Origin: Lacrimispora sp. BS-2
Lineage (GTDB): Bacteria > Bacillota > Clostridia > Lachnospirales > Lachnospiraceae
Length of the DNA stretch: 64,000 nt
Assembly: GCF_040207125.1 (NCBI RefSeq)
Contig: NZ_CP157940.1
Location: 2,976,001 to 3,040,000, forward strand
Direction: 5' to 3'
Part shown: positions 45,474 through 55,547 of the stretch, piece by piece
Numbering within the stretch: position 1 is the stretch's first letter
How the letters are laid out: each line of letters opens with the position of its first letter
Position numbers and translations under genes: made by a program
Notes under the pieces: model-generated
What the model was told of the DNA's origin: nothing
Seen by the model: the letters and a program-made list of their open reading frames with translations, nothing else
Database searches by the model: none

Positions 45474-47257
45474 TCGCTTTAATGAGACGCATTCTGGCTG
45501 TTTCCGGGGATTATCAGGGCAGGATCAAACTGGCCTTAGTATTTTCCTTTTTTAAATCAATTCTGGCAAAGGCTCCCATTGGCTTTGCATTTTTTACCCT
45601 GGCCTCCTTTTATCACGGTACGGCGACGGCAGAAATGTGCCTGCGGATCGGTTTTGCCTTGGCCGCCTGCCTGTTGGTGCAAATGCTGTTCCATCACATT
45701 GCCGACCGTCTGCAGTCGGCGGCAGGCTTCCTGTTGTTTGCAGAGAAGCGCATGGAACTGGGCAGGCATCTGCGCAAAATGCCTATGGGGTATTTTACCG
45801 AGGGCAATATCGGAAAAATCAGCTCGGTACTTTCCACGGACATGGTATTTATCGAGGAAAACTGCATGACAGTTCTGGCGGATATGATGAGTTATATATT
45901 CGCACAGGGCATTATGCTCCTGTTTATGCTGTTGTTCAATGTATGGCTTGGACTTGCGGCCATTGGGGTTGTGGTGATTCTGCTTCTCACGGCAAGGGGG
46001 CTGGAAAAAGAGGCTCTGGCAGATTCCGCCATCCGCCAGGAACAAAGTGAAAACCTGACCGAAGCCGTTCTCGACTTCACCGAGGGAATCGGAATCATCA
46101 AAGCCTATAATCTGATGGGCGAAAAGTCAAAGGCGCTCTCCGACAACTTCCGTGAGACCTGCCGTACCAGCATTGCATTTGAAGAAAACCACGCCCCCTG
46201 GCAGCGCCGGCTGAATATCCTCTATGGGTTCGGTGCAGCCGCCATTATCACCCTTTCCATGTACTTAAATTCCCGTGGTCTGCTGGATGTGACCTTCCTC
46301 GTTGGCATCATGCTCTTTGTATTCGATCTGTTCGGTCCTTTGAAGGCGCTGTACGGCCAAAGTGCGCGGCTCACTGTCATGAACAGCTGTATGGATCGCA
46401 TTGAAGCGGTATTTCGGGAACCGGAACTGCCGGACAATGGTACAGACATCATCCCGGAAGCCGGAGATATTCCTGAGGTACAGTTTCAGCATGTCAGCTT
46501 TGCCTATGGGGAGAAAGAGGTGCTGCATGACATCTCCTTTGACTTATCAAAAAATCAGATGCTGGCGCTGGTGGGCCCATCCGGCGGCGGAAAATCCACC
46601 ATCGCAAGCCTCCTGACCCGATTTTGGGACGTTAATTCCGGCAAGGTTCTGATTCGCGGCAAGGATGTGAGGGAAGTGAGCTTAAGCGAACTGATGGATC
46701 ATATCAGCATGGTGTTCCAGCGGGTATACCTGTTTCAGGACACAATCTACAACAATATCAGCATGGGGCGGCCTGCTGCCAGCCGGGATGAAGTGATTGA
46801 GGCGGCAAAAAAGGCCAGGTGCTACGACTTTATTATGGCACTGCCCCTTGGCTTTGACACCGTGGTGGGCCAGGGCGGTGCAACCCTTTCCGGTGGTGAA
46901 AAGCAGCGCATCTCCATTGCCCGCTGCATTTTAAAGGACGCCCCCATTGTAATTCTGGATGAAGCCACCGCCAGTGTCGATGCGGACAACGAAAGTTACA
47001 TCCAGCAAGCCATCAGTGAGCTGTGCGCAGGAAAGACCCTGTTAGTGATCGCCCACCGGCTGAATACTATCCGCCATGCCGACAAGATACTGGTGATCTC
47101 GGACGGCCGTATTGCACAGCAGGGAACCCATGAAGAGCTGATACAAAAAGGCGGCATCTACAAAAACTTTGTAACAGCCCGGGAGAATAACAGGGGGTGG
47201 AGCAGGAGAAATTCACATATATGCATTCAAAAGATTGGCAGAGAGGAATTATCATGA
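45470..47257 (+). CDS. ABC transporter half-protein (membrane domain + ATPase), second of pair
   Basis: 595 residues from the ATG at 45470 (GGAGG upstream), overlapping the first half-transporter (ATGA). Six membrane segments; Walker A GPSGGGKST, signature LSGGEKQRISIARC, Walker B IVILDEATASVDAD, H-loop VIAHRLNT. Both halves keep catalytic Glu after Walker B, so both sites look active. Expected to form a heterodimer with the preceding protein. Its stop overlaps the start of the broken MATE gene. Confidence 0.9.
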   Translation: MIALMRRILAVSGDYQGRIKLALVFSFFKSILAKAPIGFAFFTLASFYHGTATAEMCLRIGFALAACLLVQMLFHHIADRLQSAAGFLLFAEKRMELGRHLRKMPMGYFTEGNIGKISSVLSTDMVFIEENCMTVLADMMSYIFAQGIMLLFMLLFNVWLGLAAIGVVVILLLTARGLEKEALADSAIRQEQSENLTEAVLDFTEGIGIIKAYNLMGEKSKALSDNFRETCRTSIAFEENHAPWQRRLNILYGFGAAAIITLSMYLNSRGLLDVTFLVGIMLFVFDLFGPLKALYGQSARLTVMNSCMDRIEAVFREPELPDNGTDIIPEAGDIPEVQFQHVSFAYGEKEVLHDISFDLSKNQMLALVGPSGGGKSTIASLLTRFWDVNSGKVLIRGKDVREVSLSELMDHISMVFQRVYLFQDTIYNNISMGRPAASRDEVIEAAKKARCYDFIMALPLGFDTVVGQGGATLSGGEKQRISIARCILKDAPIVILDEATASVDADNESYIQQAISELCAGKTLLVIAHRLNTIRHADKILVISDGRIAQQGTHEELIQKGGIYKNFVTARENNRGWSRRNSHICIQKIGREELS

Positions 47258-48312
47258 GTGACGCAATCAAAGAAAAACAAAAACAATTTATTCTGACCGG
47301 AGAGCTGTGGAACGTTATGGCCCAGCTTTCATGGCCGGCGGTAGTGGCAATGGTGCTTTATGGATTTAATACCATACTGGATGCCATTTTTGTAGGGCAA
47401 TTTGTAGGCGATGTTGCCGTTGCTGGAGTTTCCCTGGCTTATCCCTCATATGCGCTGTCCTATACATGCTCATAGCCTTTACTTTTGCAAAACCCCTCAT
47501 TGCCATGATGGGCGGAACGGGCGAGGCTCTTGCCTATGGCGTCAGCTATTTCAGAATCTGCACTGTGGGCGCTTTCTTCTGGATTTATGGGCTTGCAGGC
47601 AATATGATCATCCGCGCTGAGGGCAGGATGAAAACAGCGGCATGGATGATGGGCACGGGTCTTGTGGTAAACGCCATCCTCAACTACATTTTTATGGGGA
47701 TTTTTGATATGGGCGTGGAGGGTGCAGCCTAAGGAAATCACAACCTCTGTTTTGCGCCTTGGCATGTCCTCGCTAATCATGTCGTTCATGTCTCTGATTC
47801 AGGGCCTGGTGGTGTTCAATGCTCTGGCACGTTACGGCACAACGGCGGATGTGGCTTTTTACGGGGTGGTTTACCGGGTGTTCCAATTCCTGCTTACGCC
47901 CATCTTCGGACTGATGCGCGCCCTGATCCTGACGCTGCCCTTCTGGCTTGCCTCACTTGTTGTACCAGGTCCGATTCTTGGCATGATGCTTAAAGAACAG
48001 GTATTTACAGGCGCTCACTTCCTGTATTTCAGGGTGTATATGGTGATTCTTCCTGCCTTATCCTTTATTTTCATGGCCATGACCTTATTCCCGTCCATTG
48101 ACAAGGGCAAGCCAGCAATGATTATAGGTTTGGCAAGGCAGTTTGTGTTCTACATACCGGTGATGGTGCTGCTGCCAAGGTGGATTGGCGTGAGTGGCGT
48201 ATATTACGGTTCCCTGGCGATCGACGCCGTAATCGTCCTGTGGACGATAATTATGGTGAAGAAGGAATTTAACCGCTTAAGGCACAGGCCGGCAATGGAA
48301 GCCGCCACCTGA
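47254..48312 (+). pseudogene. Decayed MATE-family efflux gene
   Basis: Start ATG at 47254 overlaps the ABC stop (ATGA) after GAGGAA. Frame 1 reads a normal MATE N terminus (ELWNVMAQLSWPAVVAMVLYGFNTILDAIFVGQF) and stops at about 47475. Similarity resumes in another frame (KPLIAMMGGTGEALAYGVSYFRI, then RAEGRMKTAAWMMGTGLVVNAILNYIF) to about 47732, then in the first frame again (EITTSVLRLGMSSLIMSFM ... AIDAVIVLWTII) to 48312. Total 353 codons against about 450 normal: frameshifts plus missing stretches at both joins, and probably near LMRALI/LTLPFW. Not functional as read. Confidence 0.85.
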
Positions 48313-48376
48313 AGCGGCCACCCAAAATATATAGAATTACTGCAAAAAAACAGTCATTAAGAAGCACTTCTATTCT

Positions 48377-48418
48377 AAAAGGCGGATGGGGCATTATTTA
48401 TACTGCCCTATCCGCCTT
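48377..48418. terminator. Bidirectional terminator
   Basis: AAGGCGGATGGGGCA pairs with TGCCCTATCCGCCTT (one mismatch). T-rich on the minus-strand side (CCTTTTAGA) and on the plus side after a short gap. Between the MATE remnant and the LTA-synthase-like gene. Confidence 0.8.
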
Positions 48419-48454
48419 AATTATCTGATTTTTCCGGTGACAATCCACCCTGGT

Positions 48455-50323
48455 TTATTTATCGGTTTCCAGGGAAAACATTTCCTTACACTTTTTCCCA
48501 TCAAAAATGTGGTTATACACCAGATATTCATAGTTCATGATCAAGTCCCTGTACGGACTTTCCGGATCCCGCAAAGCCTCCCAGGAATAGTAGGTTCCTT
48601 CTTTATTAAAGCAGCCGATGGGGTGTACCACTGGAAAGGTCTCTTCCATTGTCAGCAGAAACTGCTGATAAGGCGTCATATTGACTCTGGCTCTCTTTAA
48701 CAGCTCTGAGGAGAGATAAATAGCCCCCATTTCCCCTTTTTCCTCTGCCTGTGTTTCATAATTAGTCCAGATCATAAACGGGGTCTGGTACCACATCAGC
48801 CGGTCCTTATTCTTCACAAGATTGCTGGGTGTCCCTGAAATATCATCAAAAAATTCATCTTCCACACTGGGCTGATGATCCCCAAAAAGAACGATCATGG
48901 TAGGCTCCTGGCTTTTCTCAAAATAAGAGATCAAATATTCCAGCGCTTCATCCGACCGTTTCATAAGAGATAAATACTGATCAGCCTTAGGATATTTTCC
49001 CTTCAGCCTTCCGGTCAGCCATACTTCCTGGTCAAAATTATCATACAGGGTTTCATAGCCTCCATGGTTCTGCATGGTCACATTAAAAAGGAACAGCTTA
49101 TCCTCCGGATTCTCCTTGGATTCCACCTTTTCTATCAGCTTTTCGTAATCTGCCCGGTCACTGACATAGTTTCTAAGCATCTCACTGCCTTCATAATCTT
49201 CTATATCTAAAAATTCATCAATCCCCATGTTCCGGTAGCACTCCTGACGATTCCAGTTTTCTTTTGGATAAGGGTGCATGGCAACTGTCTCATAGCCCTG
49301 AGATTTTAAAGTACTCACAAGGCTATATGTATTAGGCTTCACATTAAACTGGTAAGCAATACTGTTAGCCGGAAGCAGGGAAATAGAATCTCCCGTAAGA
49401 AATTCAAACTCAGAGTTGCTGGTCAAAGAGCCGAATACAGGAACGCTAAGGCTCCCCTTCACCGTATTTTCCTTCAAACTGTTTAAAAAAGGAAAATATT
49501 CCTGGTTTGTTTCAAATTCTCCTGCTACTTTTAAATCGGAAAAGCTTTCATTCATAATGCATATAATATTGACCGGCGTTGTATTGCCTTCTCCCTCTAC
49601 GTCTACATCTCCGGCAGAAGCCAGAAGAACCTGATTGTCCGCTATCACAGAATCATAAATCTGCTTTACTTTTGAAAAGCTGTAGCCCTTCGGCTTTTTC
49701 TTCACCGCATAATTAAATGAAACAGCCGTTGAAAGCACATATCCGTATTCCTGATAGGTCTCACCTACCTCCCACATATTGATTTCAAGACCTTTGTTTG
49801 GGATTAAGCAGGTATAAAACCATAAAATAAAGCTTAAGACAACACCTGTACTTCCCCCGGCAAAAACCAGACGTTTGTTCCTGCCCTTTACCCTTTTAGG
49901 GAATATCAGGGCAAAGATGCAGATTGCCTGGACTCCCAGACAGGCAAGGTACATTTCTTCCGTCAAAACAAATTCATAATTTCCTGCCACACTCATGGCG
50001 GTACGCAGAGCCAAAACGTCCCAGATCATGATGGGCCTTCCACGAAAACCTGCAACCAGATATTCTGCTACGGATACAGCATACAGAAAAACTGCTGTCA
50101 GAGGGATCCCTATTCTGGTGCTTCCGCTGACAGCAAAAGCAGTAAGATACAGCAGGTAGATCCAGCCTATGTTTAAAACAGCCATGGACATGGGGATTGT
50201 CGGCAAATTGCCGGTCACATATTCAAACAGAATATAAGATGCGCAGGGAATCAAAAGCATGATGACAGTGGTCATAAATATCCCTGCAGTTTTACACCAC
50301 TTAAATAGCCGTTCTCTTATCAC
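48455..50323 (-). CDS. LTA-synthase-like phosphoglycerol transferase (sulfatase fold)
   Basis: 622 residues from a GTG at 50323 with GAGGA upstream. About five N-terminal membrane segments, then an extracellular sulfatase-fold domain: NIICIMNESFSDL (metal Glu), SLTSNSEFEFLTG (the Thr at the LtaS nucleophile position), and LFGDHQPSVEDEF (Asp/His metal ligands). Known relatives polymerise or transfer glycerol phosphate from phosphatidylglycerol to wall polymers or glycans. Whether it makes lipoteichoic acid or decorates another glycan is open. Confidence 0.88.
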   Translation of the reverse strand: MIRERLFKWCKTAGIFMTTVIMLLIPCASYILFEYVTGNLPTIPMSMAVLNIGWIYLLYLTAFAVSGSTRIGIPLTAVFLYAVSVAEYLVAGFRGRPIMIWDVLALRTAMSVAGNYEFVLTEEMYLACLGVQAICIFALIFPKRVKGRNKRLVFAGGSTGVVLSFILWFYTCLIPNKGLEINMWEVGETYQEYGYVLSTAVSFNYAVKKKPKGYSFSKVKQIYDSVIADNQVLLASAGDVDVEGEGNTTPVNIICIMNESFSDLKVAGEFETNQEYFPFLNSLKENTVKGSLSVPVFGSLTSNSEFEFLTGDSISLLPANSIAYQFNVKPNTYSLVSTLKSQGYETVAMHPYPKENWNRQECYRNMGIDEFLDIEDYEGSEMLRNYVSDRADYEKLIEKVESKENPEDKLFLFNVTMQNHGGYETLYDNFDQEVWLTGRLKGKYPKADQYLSLMKRSDEALEYLISYFEKSQEPTMIVLFGDHQPSVEDEFFDDISGTPSNLVKNKDRLMWYQTPFMIWTNYETQAEEKGEMGAIYLSSELLKRARVNMTPYQQFLLTMEETFPVVHPIGCFNKEGTYYSWEALRDPESPYRDLIMNYEYLVYNHIFDGKKCKEMFSLETDK

Positions 50324-50475
50324 TTAAAACATCCTCTTTTTCCTAATTTAGAATGATTTAATGGTACCACAAAGTGGCCTGGCCAGCAATATACAAATTA
50401 TGACACAATTCCCTTTTATTGAACCATATTTACTGCCTGCCCTCCAGGGTACCGGTGTAGTTGTCATCTCTGCTA

Positions 50476-50523
50476 CGCCAAAAGCAGCGCCCTCGTCCTG
50501 TTAAGATGAGGCGCTGCTTTTAG
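50476..50523. terminator. Terminator of the amylase gene
   Basis: AAAAGCAGCGCC ... GGCGCTGCTTTT, 12 bp, with T-tracts on both strands; lies just after the amylase stop on the minus strand. Confidence 0.88.
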
Positions 50524-50535
50524 CGATCAAATCAT

Positions 50536-52521
50536 TTACCAATCAAATGTTACCTGACCTGCACCCGCCTGCGGAACGGTATAGGTATGGTTATTTCCCC
50601 CTTGCCAGATCACCTTTCCTGATCCGTCTTTCTTGATTGCCTTAAACTCTATGGCCGTTCCTGGCATAAGGCTGACCGTAAGGGTCCATGCAGGATAATT
50701 CGGACAGGCTGCCGGGCCTGCTCCTGCAGCCGGGTTCCAATTTCCAAGTTCTGCACAGTTTCCGGCAATATAGATGTTTTCTCCCCAATTTGTCTTTGCA
50801 TGATTCACTGTAAATGTAACCGGAATCATTGTCTGTGCATTTTCATCTACCTTATAAATCTTAGAATTATTTCCGGTAAGTGAAATTGTAATCTTTCGGT
50901 CTTGGGTTACCGTAATCTTATCATTTGGATTCATCACATTTACCAGTGTGGTTCCTGCCGCAATACTGCTTTCTGCCCTCAGGGACATAGTTGTGCTTTC
51001 TGTCCCTTCCGCATTGTGGAAGGCGCATATCAGCTCCTGTCCTTTGTCCTCACCTGAATCTACCCGTCTGGAAAAAGCATACGTGTGCATCGACGTCCAC
51101 ATTTCTCTCTGAGTTCCATCTGCCAACGCCCGATACCGGCTCCTTAAATCATTCAATTTGGCTATTAACTGATAAGTATCGGTTGAGGTGTTAAAATAGT
51201 CATGAAGCACATTCCCGTTCCCATCCTTTGTTACCATAGACCAACGATTCCAGGTATCTGCAATCCCACTGATCACCTGGCCATTTGCATTCCCCCGGTT
51301 CTGCTCTGTTCCCTGGAATACAACCGGGACTCCCCGTGCTGTGAATAAGAAGGTCAATGCATTATGAAGCTTATCCTTATTTCCCCCAGCCTCTGTCAGG
51401 AACCGGTTCCTGTCATGATTATCGATGAATGTCACCATGTCATTTACATGGGAACCATACAATTCATCCTGATCAAGAATGGCCTGAATGGATATCTCTG
51501 AAGTATTGTTGAAATTCTTTCCATAGGCGAAATCATTGACAATGGCCTGAAAGAGCGGAAAATCAAGCATGCCTGTTTCCGCATTCGCACCAACCCAATC
51601 CTTCACGAAATCGACATGCATATCAAAGTTTTCTCCAAAGGTTGCCACACTTAAATACTCCTGCAGTTCGTGGATGTCCGATGGCTTCATACACTTTGCC
51701 GCATCGACCCTGGCTGCATCTGCACCTGTATAGGTAAACCAGTTCTTTATGGAATCAAATACTGCTGTCTTTGCTTCTGCATTGTCAAAATCGATGTCAT
51801 CTAAACCTCCAAGGTCGTGATCTTCCAGCATCCGGGTACTTGAAGGGGTATGTGGATGTTCCAGATCCCAATTAATATCGCCATTATTATGATACCACTG
51901 GATATTATTAAATGGTGCAGCGGGCTGTACCTGTGAGCCTGGTTTTAGTCCTGTATTCGTAATATAATGTGCACTGCTTCCGGTTCCCTGCAAATAGTCG
52001 CCTACGTGGTTAGGAACAATGTCAAAAATGACCTTAATACCATTCTCGTGGCAAACATCTACCAGTTCTTTTAGCTTTTCCTTACTTTCTTCCGGGTCTT
52101 CCGCTCCGAAATACCGGCTTGCCCGGTTGGGATCATACATATTATACCCATGATATGCAGTGGGCCATTGCCTGCCATTGGAATCAGGGACACTCCATAG
52201 CTGAGGATCCGTTACCGGAGAAATCCAGATAGCGGTATACCCCATATCCTTGATATAGGATATCTTATCAATAATCCCCTGCCAGTCACCGCCATGCATA
52301 TACCTGAAATCATCCTGTGAGTTCTCAGCATAACGGAAGGCCTCTCCGGTTGCATTATTTGATGCATCACCGTCATAAAAGCGGTCTACCATGATCTGAT
52401 AAATCGATTCTCCCCGCAGGCTGTCCGCCGCCGAGGCAGTTACCGGAGGGATTACCGATAAGGATACAACTGCACACAGTGCAGCAGCCCATATTCTTTT
52501 TAACACTCTTTGCAATTTCAT
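50536..52521 (-). CDS. Secreted alpha-amylase/CGTase-like GH13 enzyme with CBM20
   Basis: 661 residues. Signal peptide (RIWAAALCAVVSLSVIPPVTASA). GH13 barrel: FDIVPNHVGD; nucleophile Asp in AARVDAAKCMKP; acid/base Glu in FGENFD; FIDNHDRNRF. A beta domain follows, then a C-terminal starch-binding CBM20 (TFTVNHAKTNWGENIYIAGNCAELGNWNPA) ending at GQVTFDW. Domain order resembles cyclodextrin glucanotransferases and maltogenic amylases but is shorter. Divergent from the LacI regulator. Degrades starch outside the cell for the importer at 55.5-58.5 kb. Confidence 0.92.
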   Translation of the reverse strand: MKLQRVLKRIWAAALCAVVSLSVIPPVTASAADSLRGESIYQIMVDRFYDGDASNNATGEAFRYAENSQDDFRYMHGGDWQGIIDKISYIKDMGYTAIWISPVTDPQLWSVPDSNGRQWPTAYHGYNMYDPNRASRYFGAEDPEESKEKLKELVDVCHENGIKVIFDIVPNHVGDYLQGTGSSAHYITNTGLKPGSQVQPAAPFNNIQWYHNNGDINWDLEHPHTPSSTRMLEDHDLGGLDDIDFDNAEAKTAVFDSIKNWFTYTGADAARVDAAKCMKPSDIHELQEYLSVATFGENFDMHVDFVKDWVGANAETGMLDFPLFQAIVNDFAYGKNFNNTSEISIQAILDQDELYGSHVNDMVTFIDNHDRNRFLTEAGGNKDKLHNALTFLFTARGVPVVFQGTEQNRGNANGQVISGIADTWNRWSMVTKDGNGNVLHDYFNTSTDTYQLIAKLNDLRSRYRALADGTQREMWTSMHTYAFSRRVDSGEDKGQELICAFHNAEGTESTTMSLRAESSIAAGTTLVNVMNPNDKITVTQDRKITISLTGNNSKIYKVDENAQTMIPVTFTVNHAKTNWGENIYIAGNCAELGNWNPAAGAGPAACPNYPAWTLTVSLMPGTAIEFKAIKKDGSGKVIWQGGNNHTYTVPQAGAGQVTFDW

Positions 52522-52587
52522 ACATTCATTCCTTTTTTCAAAATTATATTATTCTATGAATTACTAAATACCGATATTTGTATCATA

Positions 52588-52615
52588 ATTATAACAATTT
52601 ATTTGTGTAAAACAA
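52588..52615 (-). promoter_or_regulatory. Promoter of the amylase gene with dyad at -35
   Basis: Minus strand TTGTTT, 16-nt spacer, TATAAT. A dyad TTTGT-GTAAA-ACAAA (52602-52616) covers the -35 box and could be an operator. Confidence 0.65.
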
Positions 52616-52647
52616 ACTTTTTTTATACAATTTGCTTGATTTTTTTA

Positions 52648-52662
52648 GGTAAACGTTATACC
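52648..52662. promoter_or_regulatory. LacI-type operator candidate
   Basis: GGTAAACGTTATACC, an imperfect dyad with the AACGTT core of LacI/CcpA-type sites, 43 nt before the lacI start. A better palindrome with the same core occurs at 58680-58691. Confidence 0.5.
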
Positions 52663-52704
52663 ATAAATGGCATAAAGCTTAAAAAGAAGAAAGTAGAGAG
52701 TTGT

Positions 52705-53730
52705 ATGTCTATCACAATTAAGGATGTGGCAAATGAGGCAGGTGTTTCGATTGCAACTGTGTCAAAAGTAATCAATAACAGGCCTTCCATATCAGAAGCT
52801 ACAAGGCAGCATGTTCTTCAGGTCATGGAGCATCTAAATTACCGGCCCAATGCACAGGCCAGCAATTTTGCAAGAAAGAGATCTGAAAATATTATTTTTC
52901 TTGCCGTCACAGAAGCGCATACCCCTTACCATAACCCCCATATGTTTGAAATTCTCTGTGGTGCACAGAGCAAAATCAGGGAAAAGAAATACAATTTCAG
53001 TTTTATCGGTTCCCCGAATAAAGAAATTGCTTACAAAGAAGTGGAAGAGATTATTGGCAGAAAAGCAGCCGATGGACTTTTGATCCATGGTTCCACTACG
53101 TCACGTCCTCTTGCCTCCCTGCTTACCAATACCGGCTTCCCCCACGTAATCATCGGCAGGCCCCCTTTTTCCAACACCACCTGCTGGATTGACATCAACA
53201 ACCATGTCTCCGGGGAGATGGCAACAAAACACTTAAATAACTGCGGCTACTCAAAGATTGCCTTTATCGGCGGCCCGGCTGATGATGAGATATCCAGACA
53301 CCGCCTGAAGGCCTTTGTTTCTTCCATGAATATCAACGGCTTTTCGGTACCTGACTCTTTTATCAAATATGGAACCTACAGCAAAGCAAGCGGTTTCGCC
53401 ATGATGGAGGAGATTCTCCGGGGGGATCATCTTCCTGATGCGGTAATCTGCGAATACAATCAGATTGCCATGGGGGCTGTCAGTGCCATTAAAAAACGCG
53501 GACTGTCAATCCCTGAGGATATTGGGGTAATTACCTTTGATGATTACCCATTATCCCAATTAATTGACCCTCCGCTGACAGTGGTAGACATTGATGTACA
53601 TGAAATGGGACGGTATGCTGCTTCTATATTATTAAAGAAAATCAAAAACCCGGCATTGCAGATTCAGTCTTTTGCCATACTTCCATCGCTGATTGTCCGT
53701 TCTTCCACGCGAAATCAGAAAACAATTTAA
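52705..53730 (+). CDS. LacI-family regulator of maltodextrin genes
   Basis: 341 residues from the ATG at 52705, where the family start MSITIKDVANEAGVSIATVS begins; the much longer open frame upstream is not coding. HTH plus hinge (YRPNAQASNFARKRSENIIFL), then a periplasmic-binding-like sugar sensor ending in DIGVITFDDYPLSQLIDPPLT. Lies between the divergent amylase and the convergent GH13 gene, so it probably controls the starch/maltodextrin genes. Weak GAGAG site before the start. Confidence 0.9.
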   Translation: MSITIKDVANEAGVSIATVSKVINNRPSISEATRQHVLQVMEHLNYRPNAQASNFARKRSENIIFLAVTEAHTPYHNPHMFEILCGAQSKIREKKYNFSFIGSPNKEIAYKEVEEIIGRKAADGLLIHGSTTSRPLASLLTNTGFPHVIIGRPPFSNTTCWIDINNHVSGEMATKHLNNCGYSKIAFIGGPADDEISRHRLKAFVSSMNINGFSVPDSFIKYGTYSKASGFAMMEEILRGDHLPDAVICEYNQIAMGAVSAIKKRGLSIPEDIGVITFDDYPLSQLIDPPLTVVDIDVHEMGRYAASILLKKIKNPALQIQSFAILPSLIVRSSTRNQKTI

Positions 53731-53735
53731 AATAC

Positions 53736-53772
53736 CCTGGTTCTGCTTCCATACTTTCAGCAGCACCAGGGA
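53736..53772. terminator. Hairpin between convergent lacI and GH13 genes
   Basis: CCCTGGT ... ACCAGGG with inner GCT/AGC. T-tracts are weak. Shared terminator is likely. Confidence 0.65.
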
Positions 53773-53783
53773 CTTAAAACCTC

Positions 53784-55547
53784 TTATTGCGTCCGACAGA
53801 TAAGGTATCCATTTTCTTTCAAAACTCCTTGTCCGTATCCTTTTTCCATCAGCACCTTCCCATTCCCAAACTCTGGTATTTCTTTATCGAGCCCGGCATT
53901 TATAATAACCATGATTTCCTTTTCCTTATTTTTCCGGCAAAACGCAAATGCCCCATCCCCAATCATGTGCCACAGCGGCCGGTAATCCGTTGATATATCA
54001 ATGTAATCCTTTCGAAGCCGAATCAGCTTTTCTATGAATTCACAGAAATTTTCCTTTTCCTCCCAGATCATTGCCTGCCGGTATTCTGACTCTGTTGCCC
54101 CCATCAGTCCCTGCTCATCCCCATAAAACAGGCTGGGCACGCCCGGCATCAGCATTAGCAGAATACATGCCTGTTTCCATCTGTCCGTATCTCCCCGGCA
54201 CAGGGACAAAAAGCGCGGCACATCATGACTGTCCAAAAGGTTCAGCTGCCCATTTACGATATTGGTGGGGTATCTAAGCCGCAACTGTTCAAATTGATAA
54301 GCAGCAGCCATTGCATCAGGGGCATCTGATGTAAGGTATTCCCTGCAGATCCGGCGGAAGTCGTAATTCATGACCGAATCAAAAGCATCCCCCCGTAACC
54401 AGGTCTCAGCATTTTCCCATACTTCGCCGATCAATACTGCCTCCGGGTTTTCTTTTTTTACCGCAGACCGGAATTGTCTCCAGAAATTCCGGTCAACCTC
54501 ATTTGCCACATCCAAGCGCCAGCCGTCCACATGGTATTCTTTTATCCAGTAGACACCTACATCTGCAAAATACATCTGCACAGTCTGCTCTCCCGTATTA
54601 AGTTTGGGCATTTTCCTTTCGTAGGCAAAACAGGTGTATTCCGGTATTGTATCGGGAGTTTCCGGCTTCCTTACCGGAAATTCCAGGTTGTAAAACCATT
54701 TGCAGTAACGGGATTCTTTTCCCTTTGCAATTACATCTTCAAATGCAAAGAAATTCCAGCTGCAGTGGTTGAATACCCCATCGATAACGATTTTCATTCC
54801 CCTTCTGTGGAGTTCTTCCACAAGCTCCCTAAACTCTTCTTCCGTTCCCATACAGGGATCGATATGATAATAATCCATCACATCGTATTTATGGTATTCT
54901 CCTCCCACAAAAATCGGATTCAGGTAAATACATGTAAATCCCATTTTCTGTATATAATCAAGGTTTTCGGTGATCCCTTTGATGGTTCCTCCAAGCCTCC
55001 CACGGCATGCCCTTCCATCCTCCAGATACTGTATCTTCTTTTCCTTACACAAGAACCTTTTCTCACTTGCAAAGCTGTCCGGGAAAATATTATAAACCAC
55101 CGCTGTCTTAAACCAGTTTGGAACATCCGGTATTTCTTCCCTTAAAATAAACGGATACTGATAATATTCGCTTCTCCCGTCCACAAGCTTCCCATCCACA
55201 TAAAAATCCGGCAGGCTTTGTGTAAACCGGTCTGCATAATAGTAAATCCACTCCTGCCCTTTCACCAGCTTAAAATAATAACAGATCCGGCTGTAAGAAG
55301 ATTCTACCTTTGCTTCGAAGTATTCAAAATACTCATCTTCTGCACAAACCTGCATTGGAATCTCTTGAAATTCAATGGGGGTCTTCCTGCAGACACGGTC
55401 TGCATAGTATAAAAGGCACTTGGACAAATCCTTCTTTTTTGCCCTGATGCGGATGATCAGACTGCATTCCGACTCTGCAAACGCATACTGAGATAAGGGG
55501 ATATGTAACACTGCCCCACGGTCTATTTTTTCTTCTGTACCAATCAT
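53784..55547 (-). CDS. Cytoplasmic GH13 alpha-glycosidase (neopullulanase/cyclomaltodextrinase type)
   Basis: 587 residues from the ATG at 55547, which overlaps the permease stop (ATGA) with GGAGG nine bases upstream. No signal peptide. N-terminal beta domain, then barrel: IVIDGVFNHCSWNFF, nucleophile Asp in GWRLDVANEVD, Glu in LIGEVWENAETW, LLDSHDVPRFL. The N-terminal domain and GVFNHC motif are typical of enzymes that hydrolyse cyclodextrins and maltodextrins after import. Last gene of the SBP-permease-permease operon. Confidence 0.9.
   Translation of the reverse strand: MIGTEEKIDRGAVLHIPLSQYAFAESECSLIIRIRAKKKDLSKCLLYYADRVCRKTPIEFQEIPMQVCAEDEYFEYFEAKVESSYSRICYYFKLVKGQEWIYYYADRFTQSLPDFYVDGKLVDGRSEYYQYPFILREEIPDVPNWFKTAVVYNIFPDSFASEKRFLCKEKKIQYLEDGRACRGRLGGTIKGITENLDYIQKMGFTCIYLNPIFVGGEYHKYDVMDYYHIDPCMGTEEEFRELVEELHRRGMKIVIDGVFNHCSWNFFAFEDVIAKGKESRYCKWFYNLEFPVRKPETPDTIPEYTCFAYERKMPKLNTGEQTVQMYFADVGVYWIKEYHVDGWRLDVANEVDRNFWRQFRSAVKKENPEAVLIGEVWENAETWLRGDAFDSVMNYDFRRICREYLTSDAPDAMAAAYQFEQLRLRYPTNIVNGQLNLLDSHDVPRFLSLCRGDTDRWKQACILLMLMPGVPSLFYGDEQGLMGATESEYRQAMIWEEKENFCEFIEKLIRLRKDYIDISTDYRPLWHMIGDGAFAFCRKNKEKEIMVIINAGLDKEIPEFGNGKVLMEKGYGQGVLKENGYLICRTQ

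Noticed and set aside
47466..48312. Two separate small membrane-protein genes after the ABC pair
   Set aside because: Both pieces align in order to one MATE protein and neither has its own ribosome binding site; one decayed gene explains them better.
52510..52704. 65-residue N-terminal extension of the LacI regulator
   Set aside because: AT-rich, covers the divergent promoter region, and the family start MSITIKDVA begins at 52705.
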